Part shown: positions 47,725 to 59,527 of the stretch, one piece after another
How the letters are laid out: each line of letters starts with the position of its first letter
Position numbering within the stretch: position 1 is the stretch's first letter
Assembly: GCF_000317435.1 (NCBI RefSeq)
Contig: NC_019751.1
Coordinates: 1,178,001 to 1,242,000 of the forward strand
Origin: Calothrix sp. PCC 6303
GTDB lineage: Bacteria > Cyanobacteriota > Cyanobacteriia > Cyanobacteriales > Nostocaceae
Direction: 5' to 3'
DNA: 64,000 nucleotides
The notes under the pieces: model-generated
Databases searched by the model: none
Told to the model about the DNA's origin: nothing
What the model saw: the letters and a program-made list of their open reading frames with translations, nothing else
Program-made: the position numbers and the translations under genes

Positions 47725-49236
47725 ATGAAATTCAATAAAAAAGATAAGCTGAATACGTTAAAAAATAATTCAAAATATCGAACTATTTTGATATCTGCTG
47801 CTCTTTTCTTATCTTTCGACTTGGGTGTACTGCTACCTAATGTGATAGTTTCTTCAAGTTTGAAACGTGATGCTGTAAAGATAAATTTAGCTGGAAGACA
47901 GCGAATGCTTTCACAGCGTATGACTAAATCTTTACTGCAAGTGAAGTTATTTCAATCAACAGAAAAAGGTTGGAGTAATTATAAAGAAGAATTAGCTTTA
48001 AGTACTAAATTATTTGATGAGACTCTATCAGGGTTTGAAGTCGGCAAAATGGTTACTGGTGGAGACGGAAAACCAGTGTTTTTAGATCCTGCTGCGGGAG
48101 CAAAAGGTAAGCAGATTATCCAAGATGCTAAAGTAATTTGGGAACCCTACAAACAAAAGTTGCTTTTAATTACGAACTCTAAAGACGCACTTCCAGAAGC
48201 TTTGTTACAAGATGCGATCGCGTATGCTTCTCAGAACAACTTAAAGCTGCTAGACTTGATGAATCAGCTAACCACGGAAGAACAAAGAAATGCTGATAAC
48301 AAGGCTAGTATTTTGCAAATCGTGCAAACGGCTGGTTTATTCCTAGCACTGATTAACTTTTTTGTACTACTTTCCCATAGCTTACGTAAACTACGAGATG
48401 GTGATGCAGCAATCGAAAAAGCAAATGCTGAGATTTATGATTTAAGCAAACGTCTAGAAGCTGAGAATATTCGCATCAAAGCTGAATTAGATTGGACACG
48501 AGAAGTCCAAAAAATGATTTTACCAAAACAGGAAGATTTGGATAAAATACCTGATTTAGATATTGCTGGATTCATGCAACCAGCTAGCGATATGGGTGGT
48601 GATTATTATGATGTTATTTCCCACGAAGGTCGTGTGAAAATTGGGATTGGAGATGTCACAGGAAGCGGTTTGGAAAGCGGAATGTTGATGTTGATGGTAC
48701 AAACCGCTATGCGTACCCTGTTAACTAGTAATGAAACCGATCCGAAAAAATTTCTAAGTGTTCTCAATCAGACAATTTATCATAGTGCCCAACGGATGAA
48801 TACTGATAAAAACATGTCTTTATGTTTGCTGGATTATCAAAATGGGAAAATTCGTATTTCCGGACAGCATGAAGAAATGTTAGTTGTGCGTCGTGGTGGT
48901 CTAATTCAACGAGTTGACACGGCTGATTTAGGATTTACTATTGGTTTAGAAGAAGATATTACTAAATTTATCGCTTACGCGGATGTCCATCTCTATCCTG
49001 GTGATGCTGTGGTGTTGTATACCGATGGATTAACTGAAGCTGAAAATAGTAAGAAGGTAAATTACGGGTTGAAGCGTTTGATGCAAATTATTAAAGAAAA
49101 TTGGCAACAATCACCTGAAGAAATAAAGCAAGCTGTAATTCACGACTTTCGTGAATTTATCGGCAAGCAAGTACCCTTAGATGATATTACTTTATTGATA
49201 TTGAAGCGTAAGCACGAAGGTGAGTCTAGCAATTAA
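47725..49236 (+). CDS. Membrane PP2C (SpoIIE-type) phosphatase with PilJ-like sensor
   Basis: 503 residues. TM1 at ~20-42, then an extracytoplasmic domain containing INLAGRQRMLSQRMTKSLLQ, the signature of the PilJ/type IV pili methyl-accepting sensor domain. TM2 lies at ~203-222 (VQTAGLFLALINFFVLLSHS), followed by a coiled coil and a SpoIIE-type PP2C domain (~255-500) with ASDMGGDYYDV, IGIGDVTGSGLESG and VLYTDGLTEAEN. The catalytic half shares long runs with the preceding phosphatase (MLMLMVQTA, RISGQHEE) but the sensor is unrelated, and there is no HAMP. This points to duplication followed by replacement of the sensor. Confidence 0.87.
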   Translation: MKFNKKDKLNTLKNNSKYRTILISAALFLSFDLGVLLPNVIVSSSLKRDAVKINLAGRQRMLSQRMTKSLLQVKLFQSTEKGWSNYKEELALSTKLFDETLSGFEVGKMVTGGDGKPVFLDPAAGAKGKQIIQDAKVIWEPYKQKLLLITNSKDALPEALLQDAIAYASQNNLKLLDLMNQLTTEEQRNADNKASILQIVQTAGLFLALINFFVLLSHSLRKLRDGDAAIEKANAEIYDLSKRLEAENIRIKAELDWTREVQKMILPKQEDLDKIPDLDIAGFMQPASDMGGDYYDVISHEGRVKIGIGDVTGSGLESGMLMLMVQTAMRTLLTSNETDPKKFLSVLNQTIYHSAQRMNTDKNMSLCLLDYQNGKIRISGQHEEMLVVRRGGLIQRVDTADLGFTIGLEEDITKFIAYADVHLYPGDAVVLYTDGLTEAENSKKVNYGLKRLMQIIKENWQQSPEEIKQAVIHDFREFIGKQVPLDDITLLILKRKHEGESSN

Positions 49237-49242
49237 AGCAAG

Positions 49243-49266
49243 ATGGTAGGTTTTTATACCTACCAT
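49243..49266. terminator. Short hairpin between convergent PP2C and atpC genes
   Basis: ATGGTAGGT (49243-49251) pairs with ACCTACCAT (49258-49266). It sits in the 38-bp gap between the convergent phosphatase and ATP synthase genes, with a T-run (TTTTTAT) in the loop on the plus strand. Confidence 0.6.
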
Positions 49267-49274
49267 TCAAGTGT

Positions 49275-49688
49275 TTATACTTGACCACCAGCCGCTTGAA
49301 AACGAGCGCGAGCGCGTTTTAGAGCTTGAGTAGCTTGAATTTGTGCTTGTTTGTCGTCAGTTGCAACTTTATCTAGACGGCTTTGAGCTTCACTGTAGGC
49401 TGAACGAGCTTCATCTAGGTTAATGTTGTCACCTCGTTCGGCTCCGTTAACCAAAATTGTGACTTCGTTTTCTTCGACTTCAGCAAAGCCACCCATGAGA
49501 GCGATCGCAGTCCAGCTTTGACCCTTATCGGCACGTACACGCATCACACCCGTATCAAGGGCACTTAACATCGGCGCGTGTCCGGTGAGAACACCCAACT
49601 GTCCTGTGGTGCTGGGCAAAATGACTTCTTCAGCCATAGCATCCCAGACTGTTTTGTCTGGGGCAATTACACGAACGGTTAATGTCAT
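49275..49688 (-). CDS. atpC: ATP synthase epsilon subunit
   Basis: 137 residues: N-terminal beta sandwich ([39 protein letters not shown]) and C-terminal two-helix hairpin ([20 protein letters not shown] ... [10 protein letters not shown]). It is part of the central stalk of F1, coupling rotation to ATP synthesis on the thylakoid membrane and inhibiting ATP hydrolysis. It follows the beta gene by 99 bp, the separate beta-epsilon operon typical of cyanobacteria (where the genes are often called atpB and atpE). Confidence 0.96.
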   Translation of the reverse strand: MTLTVRVIAPDKTVWDAMAEEVILPSTTGQLGVLTGHAPMLSALDTGVMRVRADKGQSWTAIALMGGFAEVEENEVTILVNGAERGDNINLDEARSAYSEAQSRLDKVATDDKQAQIQATQALKRARARFQAAGGQV

Positions 49689-49787
49689 ACCTTAATTAGT
49701 GAGTTACATATCATATTTATGGTCAATAGTCAAGAATCAATAGCTCAACTACCAATTCTCGACTTGTTGACCGCTGGGCTAAATGAT

Positions 49788-51891
<2,104 letters not shown>

Positions 51892-52716
51892 ATGATTTCC
51901 TCATCAGCGCGGCAATATTTTTATTTGGAAGTTCAGCAGCCTGATGAGTACATTGATTTGGCAAGGGCGGCTTTATATATTGCTCAGGAAGAATATCCCA
52001 GTATTGATCCAGAAGAATATTTGAATATTTTAGATACGATGGCTGGTGAATTACAAGAACGTTTGCCAGTCGAACGGTATCCGATGCGGGTAATTCAAAC
52101 TATAAATCAATATATTTACGGTGATTTAGGCTTTTCTGGGAATAAAGAGACCTATTATGACCCCCGTAATAGTTTTTTAAATGACGTAATTGAGAGACGT
52201 TTGGGAATTCCCATCAGTTTGGCGGTGGTATATTTAGAACTTGCTCGCCGAATTAATTTTCCGATGGTGGGGATAGGAATGCCGGGACATTTTCTGATTC
52301 GTCCAGATATTCCCAATATGGAAATTTTTGTTGATGCTTTTAATGATGGGGAAATTTTGTTTCTCCAAGATTGTCAAGAAAAACTCAGCCAAATATACCA
52401 ACAACCTGTAAAGTTACAGCCAGAGTTTTTACCCAAGGTGACAACTAGTCAGATTTTGGCACGGATGTTATCAAACCTCAAATATATCTACTTGAAGCAG
52501 CAGGAATTAGAAAAAGCTTTAGCAGCGGTGGAGAGAATTTTGTTAGTGTTTCCAGATACGACTTTGGAATTACGCGATCGCGGTTTGATATTCTACCAGT
52601 TAGGTCAGTTCTCCCAAGCCATAAACGATTTGGAAACCTATTTAATTAAGGCACCAGAAGCTGATGATTTGCTAGCAATTCAACGGCTGCTGATGCAAAT
52701 GGGTAAAGGGCAGTAG
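51892..52716 (+). CDS. SirB1-like transglutaminase-fold protein with TPR tail
   Basis: 274 residues. The N-terminal ~175 residues are the SirB1 transglutaminase-like domain: FLNDVIERRLGIPISLAVVYLELARR, then VGIGMPGHFLIRPD and FVDAFNDGEILF. The usual catalytic cysteine of transglutaminases is not obvious, as in many of this group. The C-terminal part (~185-265) is one or two tetratricopeptide repeats (YLKQQELEKALAAVERILLV, FYQLGQFSQAINDLETYL). Soluble. Function in cyanobacteria unknown. Confidence 0.83.
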   Translation: MISSSARQYFYLEVQQPDEYIDLARAALYIAQEEYPSIDPEEYLNILDTMAGELQERLPVERYPMRVIQTINQYIYGDLGFSGNKETYYDPRNSFLNDVIERRLGIPISLAVVYLELARRINFPMVGIGMPGHFLIRPDIPNMEIFVDAFNDGEILFLQDCQEKLSQIYQQPVKLQPEFLPKVTTSQILARMLSNLKYIYLKQQELEKALAAVERILLVFPDTTLELRDRGLIFYQLGQFSQAINDLETYLIKAPEADDLLAIQRLLMQMGKGQ

Positions 52717-52776
52717 AAAACACAGCGAATGCGGTTTCATCAAATTCTCTAATTACATACTCAGATAATCGCTAAT

Positions 52777-53664
52777 TTATCGATTTTTAAAATCTATTAA
52801 AGTCTGTAAATAAGCACTAGGTAAACCGATATCAAAACATTTTCCATTCACAAAATAACCCGTCATTGATTCTATTTGACGCAAGCTATCTAAACAAGTA
52901 GTCAACTGAAATTCACCTTTCATCCGCTTGTTATTCTGAATATCTTGTTCTAAACAATCAAAAATTGTCGGGGTTAGTGCATATAATCCAAAAATACTTA
53001 AAAACTCATCTTCACAAAGTCCATCCATCCTTAAATTTTGATGTGCGTAATCAATGGATGGTTTTTCTGCTATTTGGGTGACGGAAAGTACATCTTTTTG
53101 CTGTTGCCAAATACCAGTGACACAACCAACCTGATGTAATGATTCAGATGTAACTTTAGTTAAACCAATTACACTCTGATTAACTTGATTAAAAATATTC
53201 AAAATTTGAGCAGCGCAGGATTTTTCACCGTAAGATGTATATATATGGTCGCCTAACATTAATAAAAATGCTTCATCTCCAACCCATTTTTTGGCACAGT
53301 AGACAGCATGTCCGTAACCTTCCTGCCGGTCTTGAGTTAAAATTGTGATTCGGTCGCCCAAATCTACTAAATACTTACTAAATACTTGATTTTCAGGGGA
53401 TAGTTTTTCAAAAAGTTCGGCACTGGGTGGTCTTTTAAATAAGGTTTTGAATATCTTTTTATCATCTGGTTGAACAATAATTGCAACTTCTTCAATTCCA
53501 GCTTTAATTGCTTCTTCAATAATTAATAAAATTACAGGTTTGGCTCTGCCATCTCGATCAATAATGGGAAAAAGTTCTTTTTTAACAACTTTGGTACTGG
53601 GAAATAACCTTGTGCCAAAACCTGCTGCGGGAATCACTGCTTTTCTAATTCTATTTGCTGGCAT
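52777..53664 (-). CDS. UTP-glucose-1-phosphate uridylyltransferase-type nucleotidyltransferase
   Basis: 295 residues of the GalU family. It has the N-terminal nucleotide-binding motif PAAGFGTRLFPSTKVVKKEL, the Mg2+/uridine segment LLMLGDHIYTSYGE, substrate region RQEGYGHAVYCAKKWVGDEA and VNGKCFDIGLPSAYLQTLI near the C-terminus. GalU makes UDP-glucose from UTP and glucose 1-phosphate for sulfolipid, glycolipid and polysaccharide synthesis. Sugar 1-phosphate specificity is not certain, so the symbol is left blank. It is convergent with the SirB1-like gene. Confidence 0.85.
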   Translation of the reverse strand: MPANRIRKAVIPAAGFGTRLFPSTKVVKKELFPIIDRDGRAKPVILLIIEEAIKAGIEEVAIIVQPDDKKIFKTLFKRPPSAELFEKLSPENQVFSKYLVDLGDRITILTQDRQEGYGHAVYCAKKWVGDEAFLLMLGDHIYTSYGEKSCAAQILNIFNQVNQSVIGLTKVTSESLHQVGCVTGIWQQQKDVLSVTQIAEKPSIDYAHQNLRMDGLCEDEFLSIFGLYALTPTIFDCLEQDIQNNKRMKGEFQLTTCLDSLRQIESMTGYFVNGKCFDIGLPSAYLQTLIDFKNR

Positions 53665-53860
53665 ATTTTACATAGTTCATAATGTTTTCAACCACATAAA
53701 TCTAGTTGCATCGAAATATATTGGATGTCTTTCTATATTCATAGATTTATTGGTGCGTTACAATGCATTAAAATTCCCGTTTAAAGTGAGGTATATTCTT
53801 GCATCTAACGCACCCTACAAATTAACAGATTTCCCCAAAAATGCTTGTGTAATTTTATAA

Positions 53861-55369
53861 TTATTTCATATCATAACCAAACAAATTGGGGTCAACTTCT
53901 CCTAATTTCAAATCATCCAAACCATATTCAGCCCATTTTCTTTCCACCATCGCGGCAACATCTGCGTCAGATTCTAAGGGTTCACCCCATTCATGTTCAG
54001 TTTCTGGGGGAATCTTGGTGGTTGCGTCGATACCCATACGTCCCCCCAAACCCAGTTTCTCGCTGGCAAAATCTAGGGTATCAAAGGGTGTATTGGGGAG
54101 AATAAAAACATCGCGGGTAGGATCAACTTTAGAACTTATTGCCCATACTACCTGACGTGGATCTCGAATATTGATATCTTTGTCTACTACAATGACAAAC
54201 TTGGTATAAGTAAATTGTGGCAATGCACTCCAAAATGCTAAAGCTGCCCGTCGTGCTTGTCCAGGGTATGCTTTATCAATTGAGATAATTGCTGCTTTGT
54301 AACTGAGTGCTTCCATGGGGAGGAAAAAATCTACAATTTCGCTTACCTGTTGGCGTAATATTGGTGTATATATCCGATTTAGTGCGATCGCCATCATCGC
54401 TTCTTCCTTGGGAGGACGACCGCTAAATGTGGTTAGATAAATTGGGTCTTTGCGGTGTGTCATGCAGTGGAAACGGACTAAGGGTGAATCTTCCACACCT
54501 CCGTAATATCCCATGTGATCGCCAAAAGGACCATCAGGTAACATTTCCCCTGGTGTAATTGTTCCTTCTAAGACGATTTCGGAATCTGCGGGGACTTCCA
54601 AATCTACTGTTTTACATTTAGCCAAACTTACCCCCGAACCTCCATAGAGTCCAGCAAACAGCCATTCTGATAAATCTACAGGAATAGGTGTCGCTGCTGC
54701 CATAATAATTAAGGGGTCTACACCAAGTGCGATCGCAATCTCCAATTTCTGCCCTTTTTCGGCTGCTTTGCGTAGATGTCTCGCACCACCCCGCACCGAC
54801 AACCAATGTACGGTCATGGTATTTTTGGACTGTTGTTGTAATCTATACACACCTACATTTGGTGTTCCAGTCTCACAATCCTTGGTAATCACTAATCCTA
54901 GGGTAATGATCTTTCCGGCATCTCCGGGATAGGGTCGGATCATTGGTATCTTATTTAGATCTAAATCTTCACCCTGGAACACGACTTGTTGACAAGCAGG
55001 GAAAAAATCCCGTCCCGGTTTTGCCTTCACAACGTCAAATAAAACTTTACCAAAATCAATCGCTTGGGAAATCTTCTTGGGTGGTTTGGGTTGCTGCAAC
55101 ATCGACAGCTTTCTTCCTAATTCCTCCAATTCCAAAGGATGTTCCATATTCATTGCCCAACAAATACGTTCCACCGTCCCCATTAAATTGATAGCAACGG
55201 GGAATTCAGCACCTTTAACATTCTCAAATATCAAACCGGGACCACCTTTAGCCAGCATCCGGTTAGAAATCTCCGCGATCTCTAATTCTGAATCAACAGG
55301 GGCAGTAATTCGCCGTAATTGTCCCCTTTCTTCCAATATTTTGATAAATCCCCGTAAATCGCGTGCCAT
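53861..55369 (-). CDS. ubiD: UbiD-family decarboxylase
   Basis: 502 residues. It begins RDLRGFIKILEERGQLRRIT, with GGPGLIFENVKGAEFPVAIN following. Prenylated-FMN and Mn2+ site residues lie in LVITKDCETGTPNVGVYRLQ and DGPFGDHMGYYGG, with the catalytic E-R-D set probably supplied around 280-330. In cyanobacteria UbiD (with UbiX) decarboxylates a prenyl-4-hydroxybenzoate intermediate on the route to plastoquinone, and this gene fits that role. UbiX is not in the window. The length is typical. Confidence 0.88.
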   Translation of the reverse strand: MARDLRGFIKILEERGQLRRITAPVDSELEIAEISNRMLAKGGPGLIFENVKGAEFPVAINLMGTVERICWAMNMEHPLELEELGRKLSMLQQPKPPKKISQAIDFGKVLFDVVKAKPGRDFFPACQQVVFQGEDLDLNKIPMIRPYPGDAGKIITLGLVITKDCETGTPNVGVYRLQQQSKNTMTVHWLSVRGGARHLRKAAEKGQKLEIAIALGVDPLIIMAAATPIPVDLSEWLFAGLYGGSGVSLAKCKTVDLEVPADSEIVLEGTITPGEMLPDGPFGDHMGYYGGVEDSPLVRFHCMTHRKDPIYLTTFSGRPPKEEAMMAIALNRIYTPILRQQVSEIVDFFLPMEALSYKAAIISIDKAYPGQARRAALAFWSALPQFTYTKFVIVVDKDINIRDPRQVVWAISSKVDPTRDVFILPNTPFDTLDFASEKLGLGGRMGIDATTKIPPETEHEWGEPLESDADVAAMVERKWAEYGLDDLKLGEVDPNLFGYDMK

Positions 55370-55838
55370 TTTTCTCCGATTTCCCCAATAGTTAAGAACT
55401 GTGAAGCGTTGTTCTCATTATCGGGTATTCATTGACAAAAAGCAGTGATTAGTTTGATGTTTGTTGAACTTTTCGATTGATCAGTCTTTTTGTCTTCAAG
55501 AGGACTTATACCGAAACGCCATAAATATACACTTAGTCCATGGAGGTGGACTTAATATTGATATTTTATAAATCTCATGATTTTATCAAGTTATTCAATA
55601 TTTTTATTTATTGAAATATTTATAATAAGTTATCGATGTTTAATTATTTTTTACCTATTTTTTACCTATTTTTTATAAAATAAATTATGTCATACGAACA
55701 TTATATTAAAAGCCTGAAAGATAGATTTTATCTACAGAATCTTCACGAAAATTATAGTATTAATACAGGTTTTGATTATTTTTAACAGGCATTACGATAG
55801 TAAATATAACATCAGCGAAGCCCACATAATATTAAAAT
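55370..55838. other. AT-rich intergenic region with 11-nt tandem repeat
   Basis: 469 bp with no gene. At 55647-55675 the unit TTTTTTACCTA is repeated 2.6 times. The rest is strongly AT-rich and includes the promoter of the PEP-CTERM gene. Confidence 0.5.
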
Positions 55839-56843
55839 ATGCAATATCTACCTAGCAAAAAAAATCAGTTTTTATCCGTATTATTTAAGGCTAGTTTAAT
55901 TGCTGCAACTGTCAGTATCCTATCTCCTTCAACAGCTTCTGCATCAGGATTTTACACAGTCAAAAAAGAATATAATTTAGATTTTGAGAAAAAAGCCAAT
56001 GGTGAAAAAATTACGAATTCAACTGCTGGTAATTCACTAGGAATTGGTAATCAATGGCAGGATTGGGGAGTTAAAATTAGCGCCAACAGTAAAGATAAAC
56101 CTAATAGTTCAGAGCCTTTAGTCTTGTTTAAAAGTAACTCCACTAGCTTTACTGGTGGTGATAACGATTTGCGAACTGGAACTACTTGGGGAACTGAAGA
56201 ACAGGGTAATGTCTTAATTATTCAAGAAGATGGCTGGCAAACTAATGCAAGTGGTAAAATTACAGGTGTTAAAAATGCAGATGATCCAGATGATGAAGCA
56301 AACGGTGGCTGGATCACCTTTGATTTTTTTAATGCTCCAGTCAATTTAACTGGTTTTTCCCTGTTAGACATGGATGATGATCAAGATAGTAGAGGGAAGT
56401 TCTTAGAAATTTTTGCTTGGGATAAAAGTGGAAATGAGTTTAAAGTTGATGCCCTGAGCCTAATTAAGGGACATAAAGAAACACATCTGAAAAGAAACAA
56501 CGGTACCTATAAGCCAAATTCACAAGGTGAAGGCAAAAGTTATACAAATACTAACGCAGTAGTTACAAATGGACAGCCCCAAAATCAAAAATCGGTGACT
56601 ATCACTCAAGAAAGTAGTGCCCGGGGTGATAACTCCCTATATAGCTTTAGTACAGAGGGTTTTGATGATATTGTCAAATTACAGTACCGCTATCCTGGCA
56701 GTGGCGCGATCGCTAGTGTGAAATGGAATAAGGAAGAAAAACGTAAAGTTCCTGAACCCGGTGGAGCTTTGGGCTTTATAATTATTGCCTCAATATTTAT
56801 CCGTAATGTATGTCAAGGTAAATCATCAACATCAGACTGTTAA
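55839..56843 (+). CDS. PEP-CTERM surface/secreted protein
   Basis: 334 residues. Signal peptide: KKNQFLSVLFKASLIAATVSILSPSTASA with cleavage near residue 36. The central 250 residues are a Thr/Asn/Gly/Ser-rich domain without a recognised fold. The C-terminus VPEPGGALGFIIIASIFIRNVCQGK is the PEP-CTERM tripartite sorting signal (VPEP, hydrophobic helix, basic tail), processed by the exosortase/EpsH system for export to the cell surface or extracellular polysaccharide. The substrate or partner is unknown. The promoter region upstream is unusually long and AT-rich. Confidence 0.8.
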   Translation: MQYLPSKKNQFLSVLFKASLIAATVSILSPSTASASGFYTVKKEYNLDFEKKANGEKITNSTAGNSLGIGNQWQDWGVKISANSKDKPNSSEPLVLFKSNSTSFTGGDNDLRTGTTWGTEEQGNVLIIQEDGWQTNASGKITGVKNADDPDDEANGGWITFDFFNAPVNLTGFSLLDMDDDQDSRGKFLEIFAWDKSGNEFKVDALSLIKGHKETHLKRNNGTYKPNSQGEGKSYTNTNAVVTNGQPQNQKSVTITQESSARGDNSLYSFSTEGFDDIVKLQYRYPGSGAIASVKWNKEEKRKVPEPGGALGFIIIASIFIRNVCQGKSSTSDC

Positions 56844-57035
56844 AAATCAACTGCAAATCTTTAACAAAGTTTCGGGGTTTAATTCCCCAGCAATGAACGA
56901 CGGCAATGCGTTTTGTATCGGGGTCTGTCTTACAAACTTTAACGGAGGCACAGCCCCCGTTAAGTTTGCGCTAAATCTCCGTGACAAAACATACTCATAC
57001 CAATTTGAAAAAACAATGCGGCAGATAGATATTTG

Positions 57036-57062
57036 TAGAGACGTAGCAGTGCTACGTCTCTA
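57036..57062. repeat. GTAGAGACG-type palindrome
   Basis: TAGAGACGTAGCA (57036-57048) and TGCTACGTCTCTA (57050-57062) are exact complements with a 1-nt loop. Same family as 34453 and 43060, with a diverged centre. Confidence 0.8.
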
Positions 57063-57185
57063 TTGTTTGATGTGTTGCAATCATTATTTGAATTGGTATC
57101 ATTACTAATTACTTATTTTTTCAGCTTTACTATTGCAGAGTGAAGCAAACGTCACTGTTCATATAGAAACGCCATAACAAGCAAA

Positions 57186-57214
57186 AAGTCATTGTTTCAG
57201 CTAAACAATGACTT
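57186..57214 (-). terminator. Intrinsic terminator of the LCP gene
   Basis: AAGTCATTGTTT (57186-57197) pairs with AAACAATGACTT (57203-57214). On the minus strand the stem is followed by TTTTTGC, and it begins 46 bp past the LCP stop codon. Confidence 0.8.
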
Positions 57215-57260
57215 CCTAAGAAAATTTCCCGATGCACGATTGAAAACTCCGAGGATCGAG

Positions 57261-58640
57261 TTACGGTTGAACTGGAAAAGTTGGTAAGGTACCCCCTTTT
57301 TGCCAATCTTTACCAACTTGGATAGTAATATCAGAACCGATGTTACCAGTACTTTCTACACGTACTTCGCCAAAGCCCAAAGAATTGCGGATTAATTCAG
57401 CGCTGTCATTATCACCTTGTTGAGCAACAACATGGGTAATATCTAGGGGTTCACCCCAACTTTTAGAAATATAAACGTTATTATAACCAGCTTTGTTGAG
57501 AGTTCTGACTAGTGGTTCTAAATTTGTTGTCTCATCACCTGTTTTATCTTGAACGGCAATTCTTAGTCTAGTTGGTTCATTTTGATCATTTTTGCTAGAT
57601 ACTTCTAGAGCGAAGTGCTGACCCATTAGCTTAGTAATGCGATCGCTATTGGGAATCCAGTAACTAGCATCATACTCATTTTTCTCACTGAAACGTCCTG
57701 GAACCATTAGCTGCTGGATGTTTGAGCGGTTTGTTCTTGCACCATAACCAGCTAAAGCTAATAGTTCTTCGACAGAAAGATTTGTATCAATATTTTCTTT
57801 GATCACATTCAAAACTTCCGGAATTCGCGTTAAAGTACTGGGTTTGAGTGCTTGTTCCATCAATGCTTGAATGACGATTTGTTGACGCTGAATTCGCCCG
57901 ATATCACCATTTTCATCATGACGGTAGCGCAGTAGCTGCAAAGCTTTATCACCATTGAGATGCTGTTTGCCTTTCTTGAGATTGATATAGAGATGCTGAG
58001 AATCATCTTGATATTTCATATCTTTGGGAACATACACTGTCACCCCTCCCAAAGCGTCTACCAGCTTACCTACACCTAAAACATTGATTCGCACGTAACG
58101 ATCAATACCCACCCCTCCTAGAAGGTTGCTGACACTTGTGGCGCTAAGTGCAGGTCCACCAAAAGTATTGGCAGAATTAATTTTTTTGACTCCGTGTCCT
58201 TCAATCCGAGTACGGGTATCCCTAGGTACAGAAAGCATAACTAATTTTTTCTGCTCTGGATCAAAACGAATCAGCAGCATTACATCAGAAAGACCATCAA
58301 AGGAATTGACTTGGGGAAGATATCCGAGTTTTTTTTGATCATCTGAGGGATTTTTAACATCGGGTGGTAAGACGCTCATCCCCATGACTAAAACATTAAC
58401 AGGACGGGTTAGTTCCGAAAAACGTAGCCCTCCACCCGAAATGCGATCGCTATCAAACACCGCAGCTTCAGATGCACTTAGCTTTGCCTGCATCAACGGA
58501 GTCCCCGTTAAGGAAACCGCCAATAATGCTCCGGCAGTCGCTGATACCATGGCAATTCCGCTCATTCCCATCCAAAACAATAACCAACGTCCAGGTTTAA
58601 TCTTTGGTATTAAAGAATCGCTAACTTTAGTGGTATCCAT
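57261..58640 (-). CDS. LytR-CpsA-Psr (LCP) family protein
   Basis: 459 residues from MDTTKVSDSLIPKIKPG; an upstream in-frame Met is unsupported. Short cytoplasmic N-terminus, one membrane helix (~19-42, LLFWMGMSGIAMVSATAGAL), then an LCP domain with VLVMGMSVLP, SVPRDTRTRIEG, KINSANTFGG and LLRYRHDENGDIGRIQRQQIV. The family transfers polymers from undecaprenyl-pyrophosphate carriers to peptidoglycan, or makes the linkage of surface polysaccharide, outside the cytoplasmic membrane. The C-terminal LytR_C-like domain is also present (~360-455). Confidence 0.9.
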   Translation of the reverse strand: MDTTKVSDSLIPKIKPGRWLLFWMGMSGIAMVSATAGALLAVSLTGTPLMQAKLSASEAAVFDSDRISGGGLRFSELTRPVNVLVMGMSVLPPDVKNPSDDQKKLGYLPQVNSFDGLSDVMLLIRFDPEQKKLVMLSVPRDTRTRIEGHGVKKINSANTFGGPALSATSVSNLLGGVGIDRYVRINVLGVGKLVDALGGVTVYVPKDMKYQDDSQHLYINLKKGKQHLNGDKALQLLRYRHDENGDIGRIQRQQIVIQALMEQALKPSTLTRIPEVLNVIKENIDTNLSVEELLALAGYGARTNRSNIQQLMVPGRFSEKNEYDASYWIPNSDRITKLMGQHFALEVSSKNDQNEPTRLRIAVQDKTGDETTNLEPLVRTLNKAGYNNVYISKSWGEPLDITHVVAQQGDNDSAELIRNSLGFGEVRVESTGNIGSDITIQVGKDWQKGGTLPTFPVQP

Positions 58641-59047
58641 CGAATATTTCTCTTCCGGCGAAGTTCTTTGACTGGTCACTGACTGCCTCACACTTAAACT
58701 AAATAATATTCACGAAGTCAGAAAAAGATTCACCTTTACCTTGTAAAAGCAAAGTCTCTCTGAGTAGTTCTACTGATGACAATAGGGAAATCAATTTATG
58801 TTCATTAATTCTTAGATTACCAGTGCAAAAATTAATACTGCGGTATTCATCAAAACACTTATAGATAGTATTTTTCCTATTTTTCTCTTCCAGTTATAGC
58901 TAATCCGGAGATGCTAACGATGTTTTAATAGCAGTATGGCAATATTCAAGGGATTTTGACTAGAGCCATAGGAAATACTATTTTCATGTTTTGAGTAATA
59001 GGATACAAAGATCGTAAAATTACTGTGGACAATTTCAGGTTAAATAG
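58641..59047. other. Intergenic region, nothing recognised
   Basis: 407 bp, AT-rich, upstream of the LCP gene and downstream of the small membrane protein gene on the same strand. No reading frame, repeat or RNA recognised. Confidence 0.4.
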
Positions 59048-59527
59048 TTATTGAAGGTACTTACTAAAAAAACGTTCAGCAAAACGGCTAAATCCTGGTA
59101 CCCGCTGATTCCGCCCGCGTAATGCATTCAATATCAACCATATACTGGCTAAAAAATAGCCAGATGTCAAAAAGCCATTGAGAATCAGCAGACGTAGCGT
59201 GAAGAATCCGGAAGTCTCTGCCCCTGTTCCCAAAAAAAAGTATCCGACAATCCAAGTCAGTGCCAAAGTAATAGACAAGCGGCTGGCTGTCAATTGTTCC
59301 CGATTACCCTGCCGGGTATATAGTGTCCACAAAGAGGGAAAAAATCCCACAACCGGAATCAAATATAAAAGTAACTGAATGCTGGATGTCCCAGAGTCCT
59401 CGCTACGCAAAGACGAGGCTTCTAAGTCAACTTCGTGGAGGTACCCGTCCTCTGATTGTTGCCCCTCTAACTTATTATCTAAGGAGTTATAAAACTGTGA
59501 TTTTTTCAATCGACGATTTTTTTTCAT
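59048..59527 (-). CDS. Uncharacterised membrane protein
   Basis: 159 residues. The N-terminal ~55 are hydrophilic (KKNRRLKKSQFYNSLDNK). There are then probably three membrane helices (SIQLLLYLIPVVGFFPSLWT, LALTWIVGYFFLGTG, FLTSGYFLASIWLILNA). It ends in a basic tail (RGRNQRVPGFSRFAERF). Conserved-looking but no function recognised. It is divergent from the AI-2E-type gene, 134 bp apart. Confidence 0.72.
   Translation of the reverse strand: MKKNRRLKKSQFYNSLDNKLEGQQSEDGYLHEVDLEASSLRSEDSGTSSIQLLLYLIPVVGFFPSLWTLYTRQGNREQLTASRLSITLALTWIVGYFFLGTGAETSGFFTLRLLILNGFLTSGYFLASIWLILNALRGRNQRVPGFSRFAERFFSKYLQ

Larger units (their letters stand above)
56844..57260. other. Repeat-bearing intergenic region
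   Basis: 417 bp between the PEP-CTERM and LCP genes. It contains an imperfect inverted repeat (TCGGGGTTTAATTCCCC, ACGGAGGCACAGCCCCCG) at 56872-56966, the GTAGAGACG palindrome and the LCP terminator, each of the last two entered separately. Confidence 0.5.
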
